The notes under the pieces were generated by a model, which had not been told where the DNA came from, searched no databases, and worked only from the letters and a program-made list of their open reading frames with translations. From NCBI RefSeq assembly GCF_016921115.1, contig NZ_JAFFZS010000011.1:62001-126000 (forward strand): a stretch of 64,000 bases of DNA, given 5' to 3'. The stretch's first letter is position 1. Each line of letters opens with the position of its first letter. This DNA is from Streptomyces actuosus. Lineage in GTDB: Bacteria > Actinomycetota > Actinomycetes > Streptomycetales > Streptomycetaceae. Made by a program: the position numbers and the translations under genes. This document shows, piece by piece, positions 34,426 to 43,839 of this stretch.

Positions 34426-35355
34426 TCAGAAGGCCGTGCGGATGTCGCTGCGCGGGTCCCCGTCTACCAGCCGGTCCTCGTACAGCCCTTCCTGCGCCCG
34501 GCGGCGCCAGGGCCGGGCGTACCGAAGAGCCACGTCGATGTCCGGGTCGGCCGAGTCGAGGTCGATGTCCGCGACCGCCAGAGCAGGCTGCCCATCGGCG
34601 GGGCACTGCGCCAGCCACCGACCGCCGGGCGCCACGATCCCGGACGGCACCGTGGCGCTGAACTGGGACGGGACGGAGTAGCCGACCCAGTAGTTGTAGA
34701 GCGTCCCGTACGCCTGGGCGACACGGGCACGGGGCGCGTCGTCGACCATCACCGACAGCAGGACGCAGTTGACGTCCAAGCGCTCGTACTCGGCAAACAC
34801 CTCCGGGAAGTTGGCCTCGATACACAGCGCGAAGCCGAACCGAATCCCGTCCACCTCGACGACGAGCGGCTGATGTCCAGGGGAGTACAAGTAGGCCACC
34901 TCGGTGTGCGACAGGAACCGCTTGTCGTACCGTGCGACCAGCTGGCCGCGGTCGGAGACGACGTAGAGGCTGTTGTGCGGTCGGTTCGGCGGTGTGAGCG
35001 GGTGGATCGATCCGAACACCGTCCACAGGCCAAGCCTTCCCGCCAGGACGGTGATCGACTCCGCTTCCTCGCGCAGGACATCCCACGCGGCACGGCTCCA
35101 ATCAGCCGGCACCAGCTCGCCCGCCGGGCCCGCCGCCATCACGTGCTTGCTCGGATAGGTGACTGCCCCCTCGGGGAACTGCACCAACCGCGCACCAGCC
35201 TCGGCGGCCTCAACCATCAGGGCCCGGATCTCCTGCCCGGCCGCCCGCAGTGCTCCTCGATCAGTGGGGTCTTCCGGCACCGTGCTCTGTGCGACTGCCA
35301 GCCGCAATGTCCTGGCCACACTGGGGCGTTCGTCGGGTGCAGAAGTCGTCGTCAT
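34426..35355 (-). CDS. Nitrilase-family carbon-nitrogen hydrolase
   Basis: The protein (309 aa) carries the Glu-Lys-Cys triad of the nitrilase superfamily: Glu62 in FPEGAV, Lys145 in YDKRFL and Cys178 in ALCIEANFPE. It cleaves an amide, ureido or nitrile C-N bond. The ATG at 35355 is directly after GGAGAGAG. It is the last gene of the minus-strand series, 64 bases after the PIG-L gene. Substrate cannot be read from sequence; neighbours suggest a carbamoyl, amide or amidino group in a metabolite. Confidence 0.88.
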   Translation of the reverse strand: MTTTSAPDERPSVARTLRLAVAQSTVPEDPTDRGALRAAGQEIRALMVEAAEAGARLVQFPEGAVTYPSKHVMAAGPAGELVPADWSRAAWDVLREEAESITVLAGRLGLWTVFGSIHPLTPPNRPHNSLYVVSDRGQLVARYDKRFLSHTEVAYLYSPGHQPLVVEVDGIRFGFALCIEANFPEVFAEYERLDVNCVLLSVMVDDAPRARVAQAYGTLYNYWVGYSVPSQFSATVPSGIVAPGGRWLAQCPADGQPALAVADIDLDSADPDIDVALRYARPWRRRAQEGLYEDRLVDGDPRSDIRTAF

Positions 35356-35419
35356 CTCTCTCCGATCGGTGAGTGCTTGCTCGTGGGCGGTGAAGGGTGG
35401 TCGGCACGGGGCTGCGGTG

Positions 35420-36226
35420 TCAGATGGATAGCGCGGCGGAGTCGTCCTTTGTGGGGCCGAGGGTGAGGCGAGTGAAGTACTCGGTTTGGATGATCTGGGT
35501 GCGGTCGGCTTCGGGAAGGCGGGCGAGGATGCCGGGCAGTGGCCGCTCGCGTGCGACCTCACCGCGGTGCGCGAGGATCGCCGCCCACTTCTGCTCCAGC
35601 CAGGGGGAGACGTCGACGGTGGTGGTGGCGTAGGTGTCCGGCACCGCGAGCGCGGCTTTGCCGACGAACTCCAGCAGCGGCCCGAGTTCGCCGACACCGG
35701 ACTCGGGGTGCGTGGCGCAGTACACGGCGCGCGGTTGCCAGGGCTTGCCGGCCGCGGGGTGAAGGTGCGGGAGCCCCGCGTCCTGAGCGGCGAGGAGAGC
35801 GGCCTGGTGGGTGCGGCGGTGGTCCGGGTGACCGGTCAGCTGGCCCAGGGCGTCGTGCGTGACCACGATGTCGGGGCGGAACGAGCGGATCTGCTGGACC
35901 AGGGCGGCGACCACCTCGTCGAGTGGCGCATCGACGAGCCGGGGACGGCCGGGGGCCGCCCTTTCGTTGCGGGCATCGCCGTATCCGAGCATGCGAGGGG
36001 CGCCCGCGCCGAGCGCCCGCAAGGCGTCGGCGAGTTCGGAAGCCCGCGGACTGTCGGGCGCCCACGTCATGGTGACGACGGCGGTGCGCGCGTGCGCGGC
36101 GGCGTGCTGGGCGAGGACACCGCCGGCGAGGAGGCTCTCGTCGTCGGGATGGGCGAACACGCCGAGCAGGGACGGCATCGTGGAGGACGCCGCCTTCTCG
36201 GGGATCAACTCGTCGTAGTCAGGCAC
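35420..36226 (-). CDS. PIG-L family N-acetylglucosamine-type deacetylase
   Basis: The protein (268 aa) shows the metal-binding signature AHPDDE (25-30) and the distal HPDH motif (TGHPDHRRTH). Such zinc enzymes remove N-acetyl groups from GlcNAc-containing compounds (as MshB or the glycopeptide deacetylases). The GTG start at 36226 lies inside the upstream gene (8-base overlap), so it is translationally coupled. Together with MurA/MurB-like and beta-helix proteins it points to a UDP-GlcNAc-derived product in this replicon region, though those genes are in another operon. Confidence 0.9.
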   Translation of the reverse strand: MPDYDELIPEKAASSTMPSLLGVFAHPDDESLLAGGVLAQHAAAHARTAVVTMTWAPDSPRASELADALRALGAGAPRMLGYGDARNERAAPGRPRLVDAPLDEVVAALVQQIRSFRPDIVVTHDALGQLTGHPDHRRTHQAALLAAQDAGLPHLHPAAGKPWQPRAVYCATHPESGVGELGPLLEFVGKAALAVPDTYATTTVDVSPWLEQKWAAILAHRGEVARERPLPGILARLPEADRTQIIQTEYFTRLTLGPTKDDSAALSI

Positions 36227-38531
36227 GCTGTCCCCCTGCGGCCGAGAGGCTCAGTGCGCCGGCGGGGGTCCGGCCCGGCCACTGGAGGACAAGCCGTGCG
36301 CTGGGCTTGTCGAGCACATCGCCGGGCGGCAGCTGGTCGTCGGGCGTTGCGGCCGGGTGGACGGTCATCGGCGGATAGCCGCTCTCGCGCACCTCGCGGT
36401 CCCAGACGCGCACGCACTCGGCGAAGCGCTCCGCCACCTCTTCCGCTGCTGGGCCGTAGGCGTGGATGAAGAACTCCGTCATGCGGTCGGCCGGCTCCGG
36501 GGCATCCCTGACCTTCCGGTAGGTCAAGTAGGCGAGCGAGCCGTCCGCCAGGATCGCGGCCGCGTCCTGCTGCTCCACGAACGTGGACCCCTTCGGCGCG
36601 GACAGACGGCAGAACCCCGGCAGGGTCGTCGCGGCATAGACCTGCAACGTCTCGAAGTTGAAGATCCCCCGGACGACCAGGCCCGTGGAGCGCTCGTGCC
36701 GGGGACCGCGCAGAGCCTCGTCGAGACCGGCGGTGTCGCCGGGCGTCCCGTCCTCCCACCGCACCGTGACCTTGCCGTCGGCCAGCCGCACGGCGGGGGC
36801 GGTCCGGGCGGCCGCACCGCGGTCCCGCACGAAACCGCAGTACGTCCAGTGCTCGCAGTGCAGCACGTCGCCGCGCCGGACCAGGGTGAGGGAGCGGGTG
36901 TAGCCGCCCATCTCCAGCGGCACGACCAACCGGGCCCCCTCGGCAAGCTGCTCTCGCCATGCTGGTGCGATGTCGGACGCGTTGTGCGTGATCACGATCC
37001 CGTCGAACCCGTTGGCCGGGACGTGGCTCGGCGCGCCAAGCCGGCCGTCGCCGAGGACGGCGGTGACCCGACCGCTGCCCGCCTCCGCGCACAGCCGCTG
37101 CGTCCGGTGCACCACGTACGGGTCGACGTCCACGGTCACCACGCGCCCGCGTTCCCCGAGGACGTGGGCCAGGAGTTCCGCGTTGTATCCGCCGGAGCCG
37201 ACCTCCAGCACGGTCATCCCCGGCACCAGCCGGAGTTGCTCGATCATGTCGGCCTGCAGCCAGGCCGCGGAGACGGAGCTGAGCGCGGTCTGGGGTGACT
37301 CGCGGACCGTCACTACGGCGAGGTCGTCGTGGTAGGCCGTCTCCAGCCGGGTCTCCGGGACGAACCGGTGCCGAGGCACCTCACGCAACGCGGCCTGGAC
37401 CCGCGGCGAGGGCGCCCAGCCCTTGCTGATCACGATGTCCGCCATCCGCTCGCGCAACCGGACCGCCTCGACCGGCTCCCCGGGCACCGGAGGGACGGCG
37501 GCGGAGCACGCGTAGGAATGGACCGACGGGAGCCCCGGCAGCACCCCGGGCCACACCACGGTCAGAGCGTGCGCACTGGGCGCGAAGATCTTCCCGAGGG
37601 TCACCAAGGTGTTCAGGTCGTGGAACTCCCAGCGTACGAAGCGGTGTGGCTCGGGCAGAGAGAGTTCACCGTCCCAGCGGGAGATGCGGACCACGGCGGT
37701 GACGCGGCGTACATCCAGGCGGTCGTCGTGCAGCACGGTGATGACGTGAGCGTCCTCCACGCGCGCCGTCAGCCCGGTCTCCTCGTTCAGCTCCCGCACC
37801 GCGGCCGCTGGTGCGGCCTCGTCTGTCTCGATGCGGCCGCCCGGTAGCTCCCACATGCCTCGGGTGGAGCGGCCCAGCAGGACCCGGCCGAACGTATCGG
37901 TGACCACCACTGCGGCACCGAAGACGGCCTGCGGCTCGGGTCGCAGCTTCTCCTCCGCGCTGAATCCGGCCGGTCCGCGCAGGACCAGCACCGCCAGGCC
38001 CTCCGCGTCGAACTGCTCGACGTCCTCGAACCCGTCGGTGATCGCGGCTAGTTCGTTCTCGTCCAGCGCGATGTGGCGCCGCTCTTCCGGCGTGTTCTCC
38101 ACGATCGGGGTGATGATGACCAGCACCCCACCCTCGCGCAGCCGGGCGGCCAGACGGCGAAGGACACGGGCGCGATCGCGGACGAACGCGATGCACAGCC
38201 GCAGCACGATCAGGTCGTAGCCGTCCTCGGCAAGAGCGGCCAGGTCGTCGCGCTCGACATCCAGGCTCAGCCAGCGCACCCCCTCCACCCCGGCGTGCTC
38301 CGCGCGGGCCCGCTCGAGCGCGCCCTCGGCGAAGTCCGCTCCGTCGACGGTGTAGCCGAGCGAGGTGAGGTAGACGGACATCTCGCCCGTTCCGCACCCT
38401 ACGTCGAGCGCGCGGCCGCCCTCGGCTGCCGGGGCATGCTCGACGAGCAGGCGCTTCTCCTCGTCGCCGAGCCGCCGGAAGCCTCGCCCGCCGTTGTAGT
38501 GCTCGGACCAGTCAGTCCGGGTGTATCCCAC
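36219..38531 (-). CDS. Three-domain fusion: SAM methyltransferase, NUDIX hydrolase and PCMT/FxLD-type methyltransferase
   Basis: The protein (770 aa) has three catalytic domains in series. Residues 1-185 are a class I methyltransferase (ALDVGCGTGE, 41-50). Residues 200-335 are a NUDIX domain with the box GGRIETDEAAP...RELNEETG (about 231-253). Residues 355-770 are a protein-L-isoaspartate-O-methyltransferase-like domain with VPRHRFVP and VLEVGSGGYNAELL (441-454), close in style to the methyltransferases of FxLD lanthipeptide clusters, which methylate a peptide Asp. The GTG start has GAGGAG upstream. It lies 42 bases after the VanX-like gene. The domain combination is unusual; no lanthipeptide dehydratase or cyclase is in the window. 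The substrate is unknown. Confidence 0.85.
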   Translation of the reverse strand: MGYTRTDWSEHYNGGRGFRRLGDEEKRLLVEHAPAAEGGRALDVGCGTGEMSVYLTSLGYTVDGADFAEGALERARAEHAGVEGVRWLSLDVERDDLAALAEDGYDLIVLRLCIAFVRDRARVLRRLAARLREGGVLVIITPIVENTPEERRHIALDENELAAITDGFEDVEQFDAEGLAVLVLRGPAGFSAEEKLRPEPQAVFGAAVVVTDTFGRVLLGRSTRGMWELPGGRIETDEAAPAAAVRELNEETGLTARVEDAHVITVLHDDRLDVRRVTAVVRISRWDGELSLPEPHRFVRWEFHDLNTLVTLGKIFAPSAHALTVVWPGVLPGLPSVHSYACSAAVPPVPGEPVEAVRLRERMADIVISKGWAPSPRVQAALREVPRHRFVPETRLETAYHDDLAVVTVRESPQTALSSVSAAWLQADMIEQLRLVPGMTVLEVGSGGYNAELLAHVLGERGRVVTVDVDPYVVHRTQRLCAEAGSGRVTAVLGDGRLGAPSHVPANGFDGIVITHNASDIAPAWREQLAEGARLVVPLEMGGYTRSLTLVRRGDVLHCEHWTYCGFVRDRGAAARTAPAVRLADGKVTVRWEDGTPGDTAGLDEALRGPRHERSTGLVVRGIFNFETLQVYAATTLPGFCRLSAPKGSTFVEQQDAAAILADGSLAYLTYRKVRDAPEPADRMTEFFIHAYGPAAEEVAERFAECVRVWDREVRESGYPPMTVHPAATPDDQLPPGDVLDKPSARLVLQWPGRTPAGALSLSAAGGQRA

Positions 38532-38574
38532 AGGTCGCTCCTCGTTCGTGAAAGGCGGGGGTGGTGGTGCGGTG

Positions 38575-39232
38575 TCAGGGCAGTTCGACGGGGCCGTAGA
38601 GGGCGGCCGGCTGCTGGGTCTGCAGCGCCCAGTACCGGTCGCCGAACGACCAGTGCCACCACTCGGTCCCGTAGTTGATCAAGCCTGCGGTGGACAGCGC
38701 GTCGCCCAGGGTGGCCCGGTTCGTGCGGGCCCGGGCGCTCAGGTTGGGGGCGTCGGTGTAGCAGGCGCCTTCGGACTCTTCAGGGGAGGCGTTGACGCGC
38801 GTGCCCATGTCCAGCTCGCGGCCCTGGTGGTCGATCAGCGTCACGTCGACGGCCGCGCCGGCGGAGTGCGGCGCGATCTCCGGCGGTGACACGAAGCGGC
38901 TGGCGGCCTCCCGGAGCTCGGCGGCCTTCCAGTCCGGGTGGGCGCGGGCGAGCTCGTCGGAGTACTCCTCGAAGTACCGGCGCTGCAGGGAGGGGGGCCG
39001 GTAGCCCTCGATGAACAGCAACTGCACACTGCCGGGGAGCCGCGATTGCGCCTGCTGGAGCCGCGTGAGCACCCCCCTGACGGACGTGAGCCCAGGCGCC
39101 CGCAGCGTCCTGCTTGCGGTCGTCGACCATCAGGCCGTGTGCGCGGGCGTCGAGGAGGACCTCGCCGCGCTCCTGGACAGGGATCGCGGCGACCCGCCGG
39201 TCGGACATCAAAACGATGCTGCTGGCGCTCAT
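38575..39232 (-). pseudogene. VanX-like D-Ala-D-Ala dipeptidase, interrupted by one frameshift
   Basis: The gene starts at ATG 39232 (ATGA overlap with the gene upstream) with SDRRVAAIPVQERGEVLLDA, typical of the family N-terminus. At a run of six G (39072-39077, C on the plus strand) the frame is lost. One base fewer would join it to VLTRLQQAQSRLPGSVQLLF, EGYRPPSLQ, the zinc motif PHSAGAAVDV (HxxxxxxD type) and the catalytic EWWHW. The joined protein would be 218 aa, normal for VanX/DdpX. All catalytic residues are preserved, so the shift is recent, a sequence error, or a slippage switch. It would hydrolyse D-Ala-D-Ala or another dipeptide. Confidence 0.8.
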
Positions 39233-40266
39233 GCGTTCCCCCAGGTGTCGACGTATGCGGCCACGCCGGTGCGGCGGGCCTCCTCCACGGCGCGCAGCCT
39301 CACGAAATCGCGGGCCGGCATCAACGCCTCCCACTCGGCCAAGGGCAGGACGCGGGCCTCGTCGTGCTCGCGCGGATTGAGGGTGATGCCCCGGATCTGT
39401 TCATCGGTCAGGCGACCGCCGTCGAAGATCAGCTGCAGAGTGCTGTATGGACGCTGCTCCCGGGGCTGTCCGAACACGGTGGCCAGCAGCCGGGGCGGCC
39501 CCGCGGCGGTCATGCCGGTCTCTTCCCGGCACTCGCGCACCACCGCGTCCCAGGGCCGCTCGCCCAGATCCATCGCGCCACCGATCATGTGCCAGGGGTG
39601 GCCGGGGGAGTAGACGGAGTGCAGCTGCAGGGGCCGGTCGTCCTCGTCGGTGACATAGAGGCACGCGTACGCGGCCGCCCGGGGCAGTGCGTCGGAGTAC
39701 TGCTGCGGCGGCACCCACGTCGAGTCCGGCTGCGCACCGGGCACAGCACCGGCACGTTGACGGTGGCGGGTCATCCGCATCAGCGCCGGGCTGCCGCTGA
39801 AGCCGAGCTCCCGGTACAGGGGCGCAGCCTCCGGGCTGGTGTGCAGCTCGAACAGGGTGACGTCCTCGACGTCGGCGAGGTGGTCGAGGAGTGCGGATAA
39901 GACCGCCCGGGCGTAACCGCGGCGGCGGAACTCGGGCTGGGTGGCGACGATCTGTACGCGGGCGGCCCGTCCCCGGGGGTAGGTCGGGGCCGGGAGCACG
40001 GGGTGGATCAGGCCGAGGGCGCAGGCGGCCATCGTGCCGTCCGGGGCGTCGACGACGAAGGCCCGGGCGTCTCCCTCCGGCGTCAGCCGTGGCGCCAGCT
40101 CGTCCGTGCACTGCCGGACCCAGTCCTCGGTGAACGGTGCGGACAGGACGTATGCGGAGCGCATCCGGGTGATGGCTTCGGCGTCAGCGGGGGTTGCCGC
40201 GCGGACCGGCGGCCGTCCGGCGGCGTCGCGCGGCTCGGCCGCGGCAGTGAGTGCTGTGTCGTTCAC
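39229..40266 (-). CDS. GNAT acetyltransferase-NUDIX hydrolase fusion
   Basis: The protein (345 aa) joins a GNAT domain (about 20-165; acetyl-CoA loop QPEFRRRGYARAV) to a NUDIX domain (about 195-335; box GGAMDLGERPW...RECREETGM). GNAT domains move an acetyl group to an amine; NUDIX domains cleave nucleoside-diphosphate-X compounds. The GTG start at 40266 overlaps the upstream stop (GTGA), and its own TGA overlaps the VanX-like ATG (ATGA). It could act in two consecutive steps on one nucleotide-linked intermediate; this is inference. Confidence 0.87.
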   Translation of the reverse strand: MNDTALTAAAEPRDAAGRPPVRAATPADAEAITRMRSAYVLSAPFTEDWVRQCTDELAPRLTPEGDARAFVVDAPDGTMAACALGLIHPVLPAPTYPRGRAARVQIVATQPEFRRRGYARAVLSALLDHLADVEDVTLFELHTSPEAAPLYRELGFSGSPALMRMTRHRQRAGAVPGAQPDSTWVPPQQYSDALPRAAAYACLYVTDEDDRPLQLHSVYSPGHPWHMIGGAMDLGERPWDAVVRECREETGMTAAGPPRLLATVFGQPREQRPYSTLQLIFDGGRLTDEQIRGITLNPREHDEARVLPLAEWEALMPARDFVRLRAVEEARRTGVAAYVDTWGNA

Positions 40267-41708
40267 TGGGCATCTCCTGTCGGTGAGAGGGCGGCACAGT
40301 GCTCGGCGCGCAGCCGGGCCAGGGTCCGCCGGCCGCGTTCGACCAGCTCGGGGTCGCCGTGGGCGGCGCCGTAGGCGATCCCGCTCACGGAATCGAGCGC
40401 TGCGTCGATGAGGAGGCGGGCCTGTTCGGCGGCGGTCAGGGACCTGCCGTACCCGGCCAGGAACGCCTCGAAGAGGTCGTCGCGGCCAGCCCAGGCGTCG
40501 GACAGGCGAACCAGATCCCGTACGGCCGGCCCCGGCTCGCTGCGCTCGAGGTCGATCACCGCCAGGAAGACCTCACGGTCGTCCGTCTCGTCGGCTGCGT
40601 CGGGGGTGGCGAGGATGTTGCGGAGCTGGAAATCTCCGTGGGTCTCCACCCACTCCAGTGGTGGCAGGTCCTCGGCCTGCCGGACGAGCTCGCGGACGAA
40701 CTCCTCATCACCCTGCTGCAGATGAGACCGCGCCCCGGCCAGGTGCCGGTCGGCCTTGGCCACGGCCGGGCCGCTGTCGGCGGGAGCGGGCCGTGGGGGA
40801 GAGGACTGGTGGATGCGGCGGGCCAGCGCCCCGATCCGGTGGAAGACCTTCCTCTCCCGCTCCGGGGCAAGGACGGCGCCGTGCAGCGGGCGGCCCGGCA
40901 CCGCGGTGAGGACCACCGCCCGCAGGGTCTCGTCGGCGGCGACCAGCCGGGGGGCGGCCGCCCCCAGCCCAGGTGCCCACGTCCGTAGCCCCCGCACTTC
41001 CCTGCCGTGGAACCGCTCGCTCTGGTGCACCTTCACATACCAAGTGCCGCCCTGGACGCCGTGGACCCGCCACACCCGGCTCTCCTCGCGCGCCCACGAC
41101 GTATCCGTCCACTGCGCGATCCGGCCGACCGCCCGCTCCGCAAACTCCACGACCGCAGCGTCGGGACGGGCGGCAGATGTCTGGCCGGTCACGTCCGGCA
41201 CGATGAGCAGCCGGTCGGCACCGGGGTCGAAGGCGATGCTGTCGCCGGTCAGTTGGAAGTGCAGGGCGAGCCGCGCGCCAGCGCTGTAGGCGTCCAGGCC
41301 CGCACGGCAGTACGCCACCATTGGGGCGGGCAGGGCGGCAAGGGGTGCCCAGTCCATCGCGTCGCAGACGTCCGGCTCGGCAATCTCCGGCTCGCCCTTC
41401 CACCGCCGGACCTCGAAGAAGTGCCCGGTACGACTGGCGCCTCCGGGGCTGCGGTGGTGCACGGTCACGGCGGCCCGCACGTCGGCCGGGTCGATGACGA
41501 CACCGGTCTCCTCCCGTGCCTCGCGGATCAGGGCGGTGACCACGTCCTCGTGCGGACCGTCCAGATGCCCCGACGGTAGGTGCCACAGGCCGGCGGCGTA
41601 CACCTGCCCGGCCCGCCGGGACAGCAGAACCTGCGGCCCGTCGGCGGTCTCTCGGCGCAGGATCAGGTGGACGTCCACCGGCTCGGTGTGCCGCTGCTCG
41701 CTGCTCAT
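40263..41708 (-). CDS. NUDIX hydrolase-aminoglycoside-phosphotransferase-like kinase fusion
   Basis: The protein (481 aa) has an N-terminal NUDIX domain (about 8-150; box GHLDGPHEDVVT...REAREETGV) and a C-terminal APH/choline-kinase fold (about 180-475) with a catalytic loop THGDFQLRNI and a metal-binding VIDLERSEPGP in place of the usual IDW/IDFD. It should phosphorylate a small hydroxylated or amino substrate. ATG 41708 overlaps the upstream stop (ATGA). It is a second APH-fold protein in this operon besides the one at 46806. Antibiotic resistance is possible but a biosynthetic kinase is equally likely. Confidence 0.85.
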   Translation of the reverse strand: MSSEQRHTEPVDVHLILRRETADGPQVLLSRRAGQVYAAGLWHLPSGHLDGPHEDVVTALIREAREETGVVIDPADVRAAVTVHHRSPGGASRTGHFFEVRRWKGEPEIAEPDVCDAMDWAPLAALPAPMVAYCRAGLDAYSAGARLALHFQLTGDSIAFDPGADRLLIVPDVTGQTSAARPDAAVVEFAERAVGRIAQWTDTSWAREESRVWRVHGVQGGTWYVKVHQSERFHGREVRGLRTWAPGLGAAAPRLVAADETLRAVVLTAVPGRPLHGAVLAPERERKVFHRIGALARRIHQSSPPRPAPADSGPAVAKADRHLAGARSHLQQGDEEFVRELVRQAEDLPPLEWVETHGDFQLRNILATPDAADETDDREVFLAVIDLERSEPGPAVRDLVRLSDAWAGRDDLFEAFLAGYGRSLTAAEQARLLIDAALDSVSGIAYGAAHGDPELVERGRRTLARLRAEHCAALSPTGDAQ

Positions 41709-42574
41709 CGCGCTCCCTCCGGACGCCGGGCGAGCAGAACCCTGAACGTCGCTTCCTCGACCAGAGACCCGTCCACCACGTGCGCGTGGAGAAGGGCGAG
41801 GGCTTCGTCCTCGAACGCCTGGTGCCGCCCTGCGAAGAGCTCGGGAGCGGCGAACGACGTGGTGCGCAGGTAGCCGAGCACCTCGTGCGGCGCCCAGGCG
41901 CGGGTCACCGGGAACAGGTGCTCGGTGACGTCTTTGAAGGCCGAGTCGGCGAGGTCCTCCTCGTACGAGCGGCGGGGCTCGGCGTAGGCACGGCGGGCGC
42001 CCGCCCGGCGCTCGGCGCCCAGGTAGCGCTGGATCAATTCGCGCAGCGCACGGGTCCAGTCGGCGTCGTGGGTCCACAGGCTCCCGTCGCCCATGATCGC
42101 CACTGCGCCGCCCGGTGTGGCGACCCGGTCGGCCATCTCCAGGACCGCCTCACCGTTCATCCAGTGGTAGGACCGGCAGAAGGTGATCAGGTCCGGGCCG
42201 GAGTCCGGTTCGCCGGGCAGCGTCGCGAGCGGCTCGTAGGCGTCGGCCGCCGCGTGGACCAAGGTGAGGGTGCAGTGGCCGAGCACGGGGGTGAGGGCCT
42301 GCCTGGCCTGATGCAGCATCTGCGGGCTGACGTCGACGGCTTCGATGTGCGTCAGCTCAGCGCCGGCGGACAGGAGCGCGAGGGGCACCTGCCCGGTTCC
42401 GGTGCCCAGGTCGAGCAGCACCGGGGACGGCCGGCCCCGCAGCGTGCCGGCGAGCAGGCTCACCGCCGCCTCCGGCAGGCCGGGGCGGTGGCGGGCGTAG
42501 GCCAACGCCGCGCCCTCGAACATGGTCTCCTGTTTCGGTGCAAGGCCCGGAAGGGGCCCGTCGGGGTAGGTCAC
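41705..42574 (-). CDS. Class I SAM-dependent methyltransferase
   Basis: The protein (289 aa) has motif I LLDLGTGTGQVPLALL (about 53-68), a motif II acidic residue in IEAVDVSPQML, and the CRSYHWM segment typical of UbiE/Trans-aconitate-type small-molecule methyltransferases. The start GTG 42574 overlaps the preceding stop (GTGA), and its stop overlaps the next ATG. It methylates an unknown metabolite. No domain fusion is seen here, unlike most neighbours. Confidence 0.87.
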   Translation of the reverse strand: MTYPDGPLPGLAPKQETMFEGAALAYARHRPGLPEAAVSLLAGTLRGRPSPVLLDLGTGTGQVPLALLSAGAELTHIEAVDVSPQMLHQARQALTPVLGHCTLTLVHAAADAYEPLATLPGEPDSGPDLITFCRSYHWMNGEAVLEMADRVATPGGAVAIMGDGSLWTHDADWTRALRELIQRYLGAERRAGARRAYAEPRRSYEEDLADSAFKDVTEHLFPVTRAWAPHEVLGYLRTTSFAAPELFAGRHQAFEDEALALLHAHVVDGSLVEEATFRVLLARRPEGAR

Positions 42575-43839
42575 GGGGTGGCTCCCTCATCGCGCGGGTG
42601 GGTGGCGGGTAGCTGCCAGGACAGGCGTCCGCATTCGGACGCCGCGCGCTGCCCGCCGTCCGCGTCGAAGTAGAGGCGGTAGCGGTCGGGGGAGCGTGCG
42701 GCCCGCCACCGGTCGGCGAGGTCCTGGATCTCTTTCCAGATGTCCCGCGGCCCTTGGACGGTGACGCTCCAGCGCCGGTGGCCCACCGGCTCCGCGCGCA
42801 TCCAGGATCCGCAGCCAGGTGCGCCGATCGCCAGGTGCTCAGACCCGAAGTCCCGCACCAGACCGCCTCCGAGGAGATGGTCGGCCGCCAGCCAGAATCC
42901 GCGGTCGCTGTCCGCGGGCGGCGCCAGCTTGCTCCGCTGGGTCCAGGTGCCGGGCTCGGTCGCCATACGCTGCCGGAGCTCCTCGTTGAGCCAGATCCGC
43001 GCCATGCCGTGCCCAGCGCGGTGGGCGAACTCCACGGCCCGCAGCTCTGCCGTGATCCGCCCGTCGGCGGTGCGTCCGACGACAGCGAGGCCGGGCCACG
43101 ACGGGGACGCGCTGGTCACGTGCGCCAGCAGCTTGCCGTCGGGCGCGAGCTGCTCGACCAGGGCCGTCGGCACGCGCTCCACCGTGTACGACACGAAGAT
43201 CCGATCGAACTCCCGGCCCGGCACGCCCTGTTCGCCCGATCCGCACACCACCTGCGGCCGGAAGCCGAGGTCGGCCAGCCGGGCAGCGGCCGCGTCGGTG
43301 AGGTGACGGTCCCGGTCGAGGGTCGTCACCCCCCGGTCGCCACAGACCTGGCAGGCCACCGCGGCGGTCACCCCCGCGCCCGTCCCGACGTCCAGCACAC
43401 GCAGACCCGGGCGCAGATCCAGCTCTTCCAGCAGCGAGGCGGTCAAGCCCATCACCGTCGACATCGACGTGATCGACGCCCCCGACCGCGTCCCCCGTGC
43501 CCGACCCAGCAGCGGCTCCCCGTCGTGCTGGACGAGCACACTGGCCCCGCCGTACAGCAGCCCGAGGAGCTCGGGGCGGTCCTGCGGCGCCGACCAGTCC
43601 CGCAGATCCCACCGCGGCGGCTCCTTGCCCGGGGCACTGCGCCGTACGTACGCCTGCGGCATCAGCACTTCACGGGGCAGCGCGAGGAGGGCGTCGCGGA
43701 CCGGGCCCGGCCGCAAAGACCCTTCCTCCTCGAGCCGGGCGACCATCACCGCCCGCGCGGCTGCCGGATCCGCTTGTGCATCCGTCGGCGTGGCCCCGCC
43801 GACCGGTCCGGCGGCGGGACAGGTGTCCAGAGTGCTCAT
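42571..43839 (-). CDS. PCMT-like protein O-methyltransferase
   Basis: The protein (422 aa) is a second PCMT-type methyltransferase in the operon: ALLALPREVLMPQAYV near residue 50 (equivalent to the VPRHRFVP of the fusion), SGASITSMSTV and motif I LRVLDVGTGAGVTAAV (about 153-168). The C-terminal 180 residues are an extension seen in methyltransferases associated with peptide natural products. It likely methylates a carboxyl group (Asp) in a peptide or protein. ATG 43839 overlaps the upstream stop (ATGA). Having two PCMT-like proteins in one operon is unusual. Confidence 0.82.
   Translation of the reverse strand: MSTLDTCPAAGPVGGATPTDAQADPAAARAVMVARLEEEGSLRPGPVRDALLALPREVLMPQAYVRRSAPGKEPPRWDLRDWSAPQDRPELLGLLYGGASVLVQHDGEPLLGRARGTRSGASITSMSTVMGLTASLLEELDLRPGLRVLDVGTGAGVTAAVACQVCGDRGVTTLDRDRHLTDAAAARLADLGFRPQVVCGSGEQGVPGREFDRIFVSYTVERVPTALVEQLAPDGKLLAHVTSASPSWPGLAVVGRTADGRITAELRAVEFAHRAGHGMARIWLNEELRQRMATEPGTWTQRSKLAPPADSDRGFWLAADHLLGGGLVRDFGSEHLAIGAPGCGSWMRAEPVGHRRWSVTVQGPRDIWKEIQDLADRWRAARSPDRYRLYFDADGGQRAASECGRLSWQLPATHPRDEGATP

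Noticed and set aside
36219..38531. Lanthipeptide (FxLD) cluster
   Set aside because: Only the methyltransferase resembles that system; no FxLD precursor, dehydratase or cyclase is present.
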